Under the pieces are notes generated by a model. The model was given only the letters and a program-made list of their open reading frames with translations, was not told the DNA's origin and ran no database searches. From an uncultured Thalassolituus sp. (GTDB lineage: Bacteria; Pseudomonadota; Gammaproteobacteria; Pseudomonadales; Oceanobacteraceae), in contig CAJXIT010000193.1 of NCBI GenBank assembly GCA_913054055.1, positions 1 through 6,694 of the forward strand: a DNA stretch of 6,694 nt, written 5' to 3'. A program made the translations under genes and the position numbers. This document shows, piece by piece, positions 1-4,342 of the stretch. The stretch's first letter is position 1. Each line of letters begins with the position of its first letter.

Positions 1-756
1 CCTTTACCAACTATCCCTGAGACAAAATTACCCTCTCCCATGGATGAAAAAGCTTCAGAACCTTTAACCTCGGAAAACGAAGCAGCCATTGAACTGCCCA
101 CAGAAATGGATGCGCTTGCAGAGAATGAAGAAACTAATGAGGTAGCCCCTCAGCTTGACGATGAAAACTTTGACCCGGAAGGCAATGCAGATGCTCTTGA
201 TGAAGCCGCTGAAAACTTTGAAGCTTTTACTTTGCCCGATTCATTAGAAACAGCCACAGAATCGCAAGAGGCACCCTCAGCAGATGAAGTGTTTTTACAG
301 ACCATGCTTGAACGGGTTGAAGGTGGCCTAAGACAACTTAATACGTTAGGGCAGTTTAATTTGGTGATCATTGCCCATGGCTTAAGTGCAAACTGGGCTG
401 TAGAAACATTACGATCACGCTTTGAAGAGAACCCAGAACTCGTTGGCTATTCGTTAATATTAATCGATGCTAAATCCAACCGGTATCCGCAATATCAATT
501 AAATGAAACCCTTTCAGAGTTGAGCATTCCGGTCTTAGATTTACATACAAGCCGATCAGAAGATATGAAGCGAGAGGTATTGGCGAGAAAAAATACGGTC
601 ACACGTAAGCAGAAAACTAAATACATGCAAATACGGTTGCCTTCAATCTCCACCATACACGGCTCAAAACACAATATGATTTCTCGACGAGTACGAGGCT
701 GGCTGCAAACCCATGCAGCGGGAGAGGAAGTCACAGTCAAAGAGCGTGGAGGGTAA
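1..756 (+). CDS. DUF3530-like alpha/beta-hydrolase-type protein, 5' partial
   Basis: The frame is open from base 1 to a TAA at 754-756. The first ATG (40) has no Shine-Dalgarno upstream, and 13 sense codons precede it, so I read this as the 3' part of a longer gene. Counting from that ATG, residues 1-85 are low-complexity and acidic (28 Asp/Glu, one Lys), probably a disordered linker. Residues about 86-222 look like the C-terminal half of a DUF3530 protein. They include a hydrophobic strand leading into an AHGLSA turn (Ser116, in the place of a nucleophile elbow but not a full GxSxG), a strand ending LILIDA, a strand IPVLDL, and a closing RRVRGWL helix (216-222), which I recall as typical of the family. 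Family members usually carry a signal peptide, which would lie outside the window. Biochemical function is unknown. The gene converges on the CpxP-like gene with 38 bp between stops and no clear terminator. The family call is from memory of the pattern. Confidence 0.7.
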   Translation, partial: PLPTIPETKLPSPMDEKASEPLTSENEAAIELPTEMDALAENEETNEVAPQLDDENFDPEGNADALDEAAENFEAFTLPDSLETATESQEAPSADEVFLQTMLERVEGGLRQLNTLGQFNLVIIAHGLSANWAVETLRSRFEENPELVGYSLILIDAKSNRYPQYQLNETLSELSIPVLDLHTSRSEDMKREVLARKNTVTRKQKTKYMQIRLPSISTIHGSKHNMISRRVRGWLQTHAAGEEVTVKERGG

Positions 757-794
757 GTTAAACCACCTAACCACACTCTTATTCATACTATGGA

Positions 795-1223
795 TTATTC
801 GTCCTTGTCAAAATGACGACCATGGCCATGACCGCCTTTTTTTGCTTTTCTTTCCATGATTTTCTTAAATTTCTCTTTCTGCTCGTCATTTAAAATGGCA
901 AGCATGTCTTGCTGGTATTGAATGCGCAATAATGTGGCTGACTTAGCCAGTTCGCCCGCTTCTTCAGCAATCTCATTGGCCATGTTTTCAGAGTAATTAT
1001 CAGCAAGCAGTGAGCGTTTTTGTTTTAGCGCTTTGCGCTTTTCTTTCATTAACTTTTTCTGCTGTTGCTTGCTGTCATGAAGCGTCTGAACTTGTTCCTG
1101 TTGAGCCGAGGTTAAATCCAGCTTTTTCAACATTTTACCTGGGCCGCCACACGCCACTGCCGTTGCTGCTACAGTAAATGTGAGCGCTGAAGCCGCCACT
1201 AGATTGATAATTGATTTACGCAT
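795..1223 (-). CDS. Spy/CpxP family periplasmic chaperone / Cpx feedback protein (cpxP-like)
   Basis: This 142-residue protein starts with a signal peptide (MRKS, hydrophobic core, AVA before Cys25). The mature part is almost wholly helical and charged. It has the two family LTxxQ-type motifs, LTSAQ near the start of the mature protein and a variant LNDEQ near the C-terminus, and ends in a His/Gly-rich tail (GGHGHGRH). Length matches Spy and CpxP (about 160 residues). Known members act in the periplasm: Spy is an ATP-independent chaperone, and CpxP also damps CpxA signalling. Divergence from cpxRA across a CpxR box is the E. coli cpxP arrangement, which favours a CpxP role, but sequence alone does not separate Spy from CpxP. 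A longer frame from TTG at 1235 is possible, but that TTG lies inside the ribosome-binding sequence, so ATG at 1223 is the start. Cys25 at the cleavage junction also allows a lipoprotein reading. Confidence 0.88.
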   Translation of the reverse strand: MRKSIINLVAASALTFTVAATAVACGGPGKMLKKLDLTSAQQEQVQTLHDSKQQQKKLMKEKRKALKQKRSLLADNYSENMANEIAEEAGELAKSATLLRIQYQQDMLAILNDEQKEKFKKIMERKAKKGGHGHGRHFDKDE

Positions 1224-1229
1224 ATTTAT

Positions 1230-1235
1230 CTCCAA
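1230..1235 (-). promoter_or_regulatory. Ribosome-binding site that fixes the cpxP-like start
   Basis: On the minus strand TTGGAG runs from 1235 to 1230, followed by six bases (1229-1224) and ATG at 1223-1221. GGAG at this spacing is a good Shine-Dalgarno. It overlaps the alternative TTG codon at 1235, so that codon is very unlikely to be the start, and the residues after ATG give a normal signal peptide. Confidence 0.8.
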
Positions 1236-1271
1236 AGATAAGATTGGGGGTTACATTGATAATGTGTTCTT

Positions 1272-1300
1272 AGTATATCTAAGGCAAGGTGAAATAAAGC
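1272..1300 (-). promoter_or_regulatory. Candidate promoter of the cpxP-like gene
   Basis: On the minus strand a -10-like TATACT (five of six to consensus) lies at 1277-1272, about 50 bp before the ATG. At 16-18 bp spacing the -35 position (around 1294-1301) has only poor matches. A weak -35 with CpxR-like sites just upstream fits an activator-dependent promoter. The position is inferred from sequence only. Confidence 0.35.
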
Positions 1301-1345
1301 TAAGCAATAGAAAAGACTAGTAAAGGCAAGGTAAAGTAACGTAAA
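1281..1345. repeat. Imperfect 23-bp direct repeat in the divergent regulatory region
   Basis: Bases 1281-1303 and 1323-1345 match at 18 of 23 positions at an offset of 42 bp (about four helical turns). The first ten bases, AAGGCAAGGT, are identical. The right copy contains the clear CpxR box. In the left copy the equivalent half-sites are GTGAA (1289-1293) and GCTAA (1299-1303), which looks like a degraded or low-affinity version. The left copy overlaps the expected -35 region of the cpxP-like promoter. Confidence 0.6.
1320..1345 (+). promoter_or_regulatory. CpxR box (three phased GTAAA half-sites)
   Basis: GTAAA occurs at 1320-1324, 1331-1335 and 1341-1345, with GTAAC between the last two. 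The latter pair gives GTAAA-N5-GTAAA, matching the known CpxR consensus (two GTAAA repeats separated by about five bases). The extra half-site is 11 bp upstream, so all three lie on about the same face of the helix. The box lies 49 bp before cpxR and about 97 bp before the cpxP-like start, in the divergent region, as expected for shared control and autoregulation. Binding is inferred from the motif and the adjacent cpxR gene. Confidence 0.78.
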
Positions 1346-1394
1346 GTCGAATGCTCCTGCTTGATCTTTATTAGTGACAATAGACAATTAAGCC

Positions 1395-2078
1395 ATGAAT
1401 AAAATCTTATTAGTCGATGACGACCAAGCCCTATCCGAACTGCTCAAAGAATACCTTGAGGCTGAAAGCTTTCGATGCGATGCCGTTTTCACAGGGCCAG
1501 ACGGTTTAAAGCAAGCTTCTGATCAAGCTTATGACCTAATCATCCTTGATATTATGCTGCCTGGTATGACAGGAACCGAAGTATTAAAAGAGCTAAGAAA
1601 AACCGATGTTGAAACCCCAGTGCTTATGCTCACTGCAAAGGGAGACGATGTGGATCGCATACTTGGTTTAGAGTTAGGGGCTGATGACTATGTACCTAAG
1701 CCTTGTAACCCTAGAGAACTATTAGCTCGTATCAAAGCCATCTTAAGACGCAGTCAAAGTCATCATGAAAAATCAGATGACAATAATCACAGCTCAATCA
1801 AGATTGAAAGCGCACGCATGGAGGCACGATTTCAAGATAACCTATTAAAACTAACAGGGGCTGAATTTAAGACCCTAGAAGCATTGCAACAACAGGTAGG
1901 AAATATTGTTTCCAAAGAATCCTTATGCGAATCCGCCTTAGGCAGAAAACTCACTATGTATGATCGCAGTGTGGATGTGCATGTGAGCAACCTTAGAAAA
2001 AAACTGGTGGAAGCAGGGGCTGAGCCTGACATAATTATTAACCAACGTGGCACCGGCTACTTACTAAAACCTGAGTAG
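1395..2078 (+). CDS. cpxR: Envelope-stress response regulator CpxR
   Basis: This is a 227-residue OmpR-family response regulator, close to the 232 residues of E. coli CpxR. The receiver domain (about 1-120) opens with MNKILLVDDD, as in E. coli CpxR. It has the acidic pocket (Asp8-Asp10), phospho-acceptor Asp52, switch residues Thr80 and Tyr99, and Lys102. After a hydrophilic linker (about 121-133), a winged-helix domain carries LTGAEF, a recognition helix in DRSVDVHVSNLRKKL, and the wing RGTGYLL. The stretch GRKLTMYDRSVDVH is strongly CpxR-like. Phosphorylated by CpxA, it should bind GTAAA repeats and control envelope protein-folding genes; such a box lies just upstream. The Shine-Dalgarno is poor, but the ATG matches the family N-terminus exactly. 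Cys104 replaces the Phe usual after Lys102-Pro103. It is followed after 9 bp by cpxA. Confidence 0.95.
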   Translation: MNKILLVDDDQALSELLKEYLEAESFRCDAVFTGPDGLKQASDQAYDLIILDIMLPGMTGTEVLKELRKTDVETPVLMLTAKGDDVDRILGLELGADDYVPKPCNPRELLARIKAILRRSQSHHEKSDDNNHSSIKIESARMEARFQDNLLKLTGAEFKTLEALQQQVGNIVSKESLCESALGRKLTMYDRSVDVHVSNLRKKLVEAGAEPDIIINQRGTGYLLKPE

Positions 2079-2087
2079 CACACAATT

Positions 2088-3458
2088 ATGAATTTTTTAA
2101 GCCGCTTTAGTTTAACCAGCCGTATTTTGATCAGCATTTGGGCCACTTTAATTTTAGTGGTGGTATCTATGCCAATTATCTTTATGGCGGATCGATACAA
2201 TCATGACCACGAACCCGAATTACCGCCCATTGAGCTCAATGACAAATTAGTCGTTATGCTGTTAAGCAAATCATTTCCTGAAGTAAAAGACTGGTTCAAA
2301 CAACAGGATAAAAGACATACTCGCAAAATATTTGTTCTTTATAAAACACAGGAAATACTAGATCGCCGGTTGCCACGGCCACTGAAAAAAATTGCAAAGT
2401 CATTATCAAGTTCAAAACCCTTTATTCATAACAAACGCTATGATCGAATATTTGTGGGGCGTAATTTAATCCTACCAAGTGGTGAACGGGTTAAAATACT
2501 CTTAAAAGCTCACCATAAGCCTTCACAATTTAAATCCATGTTTAAAGACAACATCGGTTTTATTCTATTGGTAGCCATTTTGATCAGTGGCATGATCAGT
2601 TATTTATTAGCTCGTCATATCAGCCAACCTATACTGGCTTTACGTAATGCCAGCACAAAGTTGGCCGCGGGAGATTTATCCACTCGAGTCACACCTTATG
2701 TCACTGGACGATTCAAAGAAGTGTCTTTGTTAGCTCGAGATTTTGATTCCATGGCTGAAAAACTAGAGAGAACCATCTCAAGCCATAAGCACTTGATACA
2801 AGACATCAGCCATGAACTGCGCAGCCCAGTTGCAAGATTACAACTTGCTCTTGAGCTGGCCAAAAAACGCTTAGACATTCAAGACGACCAACCCGATATT
2901 CAACGCATAGAAAAAGAATGCGAACAAATTGATGAAATAATTAATACCTTACTTAACCTACCGGCATATGAACTGGACCCACATCTTGGCTTAAGTGACA
3001 GTATTGATGTGGTTAGCTTAGTGGAATCCGTCTGTGACGATTTAAATTATGCGCAAGCAGCAACACCGTTGACGCTCAGCAACCATGTGCACAGTCACCC
3101 AATAATATTAGCCAATCAACAATTATTGCGCAGCGCATTTGAAAATGTATTTAAAAATGCTCAGCAATATCATGAAGGGAACGATCCCATTTCCATTGAC
3201 GTTAAACATCAAGATGGCGACATTGAAATCCATTGTTGTGACGAAGGTCCTGGCATCCCTGATGATAAACTTGGGGAAATATTCAAACCATTTTATCGCC
3301 TAGATCCCTCTCGGTCTCGAGAAAGTGGTGGGTTTGGTTTAGGCCTAGCCATTACCAAGCGCGCCATCGACTTGCATCAAGGGACCATCAAAGCTTATAA
3401 CCGAGACGCTGGAGGCATGTGCATAGTTATAACGTTGCCGTTAATGGATAAAGCTTAA
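2088..3458 (+). CDS. cpxA: Envelope-stress sensor histidine kinase CpxA
   Basis: This is a 456-residue inner-membrane sensor kinase, the same size as E. coli CpxA (457). Segments in order: TM1 about 12-33; periplasmic sensor about 34-154; TM2 about 156-175; HAMP about 175-228; dimerisation/phosphoacceptor domain with the H-box DISHELRSP (His242); N-box around FENVFKNA (Asn357); G1 box DEGPGIP (385-391); F region IFKPFYRLD; G2 box GGFGLGLAI (414-422). DISHELR, PFYR and RESGG-GLGLAI match CpxA closely. It should autophosphorylate His242 and exchange phosphate with Asp52 of CpxR. The start lies 9 bp after the cpxR stop, so the two are co-transcribed; no strong Shine-Dalgarno is visible in the gap. 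The sensor domain is unusually basic (about 27 Lys/Arg against 13 Asp/Glu). Confidence 0.93.
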   Translation: MNFLSRFSLTSRILISIWATLILVVVSMPIIFMADRYNHDHEPELPPIELNDKLVVMLLSKSFPEVKDWFKQQDKRHTRKIFVLYKTQEILDRRLPRPLKKIAKSLSSSKPFIHNKRYDRIFVGRNLILPSGERVKILLKAHHKPSQFKSMFKDNIGFILLVAILISGMISYLLARHISQPILALRNASTKLAAGDLSTRVTPYVTGRFKEVSLLARDFDSMAEKLERTISSHKHLIQDISHELRSPVARLQLALELAKKRLDIQDDQPDIQRIEKECEQIDEIINTLLNLPAYELDPHLGLSDSIDVVSLVESVCDDLNYAQAATPLTLSNHVHSHPIILANQQLLRSAFENVFKNAQQYHEGNDPISIDVKHQDGDIEIHCCDEGPGIPDDKLGEIFKPFYRLDPSRSRESGGFGLGLAITKRAIDLHQGTIKAYNRDAGGMCIVITLPLMDKA

Positions 3459-3470
3459 CTTTAAGAAATA

Positions 3471-3503
3471 TTGCCTATACTGAATATATCCAGTGATAGG
3501 CAA
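3471..3503 (+). other. Strong inverted repeat between cpxA and the next gene
   Basis: TTGCCTATACTG (3471-3482), an eight-base spacer (3483-3490) and CAGTGATAGGCAA (3491-3503) form a hairpin of 12 base pairs with one bulged G. It begins 12 bases after the cpxA stop and ends seven bases before the ATG of the next gene. No T-run follows it on the plus strand, so it is not a typical intrinsic terminator. It contains a -10-like TATACT (3476-3481) and covers the only weak purine stretch before the next start. It could be an operator, a translation-control stem or an attenuating/processing hairpin; the sequence does not decide. Confidence 0.6.
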
Positions 3504-3510
3504 GCTTTAC

Positions 3511-4200
3511 ATGCAATCAGACCTTTTATACAAGTTTACGCTTCCAGACGAGCGGGTCTTAACCTATAGCTTTCAGTTTGATGGCGAGCGCTATCAATTA
3601 GATCGTGAAGTTGACGTGGCAGAGCCTTGGTGCGAGCTTCATTTTCAGCAATGCAGCCATTGTCCCTATCAAGGCAGTGGCCCTAAGTACTGCCCAGCGG
3701 CCTCTCAACTATCGCTTATTGTAAAAGAAGTGGATCACCTTGTGAGCTATGACCGTATTCATTTAAGGGTAGAGTCTAAACAGCGCACCATTGAGCAAGA
3801 TTCCTCTGTACAAGAAGCCGTTAGCTCATTATTAGGCTTAGTGATTGCTAGCTGCGGTTGCCCCCATACAGAATTTTTATTGCCTATGGCACGTTTTCAT
3901 TTACCTCTAGCCTCTGCTGAAGAAACACTTTGGCGCGCCTGTGGTAACTTTTTATTAGCGCAACACTTTAAGTCTGAATCTGGATCTTCCACCGAATTAT
4001 TAAGTGATATTTTGCGCCGCTATGAAAACCTTGAAGTGATCAACAGCGCCTTAGTAAAGCGCCTTAAAAGCCAGATCAACAGTGATGCGTGTCCCAATGC
4101 CATTGTACTGCTGGACAACTATGCCAAGCATTTCCCCCACTACCTTGAGAATTCCATTAATCGATTAAAGCCACTTTATGCAGCCTATTTAATGCCATAA
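3511..4200 (+). CDS. Uncharacterised cysteine-containing protein (possibly DUF6901)
   Basis: This is a 229-residue protein counted from ATG 3511. An in-frame GTG at 3493 would add six residues, but it lies inside the hairpin with no Shine-Dalgarno before it. There is no signal peptide or membrane segment, so it is probably cytoplasmic. The N-terminal part (about 1-45) looks beta-rich. A cluster Cys41-x6-Cys48-x2-Cys51-x9-Cys61 follows, shaped like a zinc or iron-sulfur site. Further Cys occur at 115, 117 (SCGCP) and 144. The middle section has PMARFHLPLAS-EET, a pattern I associate, without certainty, with proteins labelled DUF6901. The C-terminal third is helical. Function is unknown. It follows cpxA by 52 bp in the same direction, so it may be read through from the Cpx operon or have its own start at the hairpin. 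The call as a real gene is firm; the family label is not. Confidence 0.75.
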   Translation: MQSDLLYKFTLPDERVLTYSFQFDGERYQLDREVDVAEPWCELHFQQCSHCPYQGSGPKYCPAASQLSLIVKEVDHLVSYDRIHLRVESKQRTIEQDSSVQEAVSSLLGLVIASCGCPHTEFLLPMARFHLPLASAEETLWRACGNFLLAQHFKSESGSSTELLSDILRRYENLEVINSALVKRLKSQINSDACPNAIVLLDNYAKHFPHYLENSINRLKPLYAAYLMP

Positions 4201-4342
4201 GTTTATACTTACTAACAGCAAGTCCCTCTGTTTTAGTGTTCAAGCCTCATAATTTTTCATTAGTCCCTGCTTATTATCTGTTTTTTCGGTACACTAACCC
4301 TCTAAAAATAATTTCTAGCTGTAGCAACAAGCACTCGTAGGG

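Noticed and set aside
495..776. Minus-strand open frame of 93 codons overlapping the first gene
   Set aside because: It is antisense to the conserved C-terminal domain of the DUF3530-like protein and resembles no family.
757..794. Bidirectional terminator between the convergent genes
   Set aside because: No stem of useful length was found in these 38 bases.
1361..1388. Promoter TTGATC-N16-GACAAT before cpxR, implying a nearly leaderless transcript
   Set aside because: Both hexamers match only four of six positions and another GACAAT lies at 1376-1381, so no start site can be assigned.
4211..4237. Possible terminator hairpin after the cysteine-containing gene
   Set aside because: ACTAACAG and CTGTTTTAGT pair only with a two-base bulge in an AT-rich stem, and no T-run follows; too weak to call.
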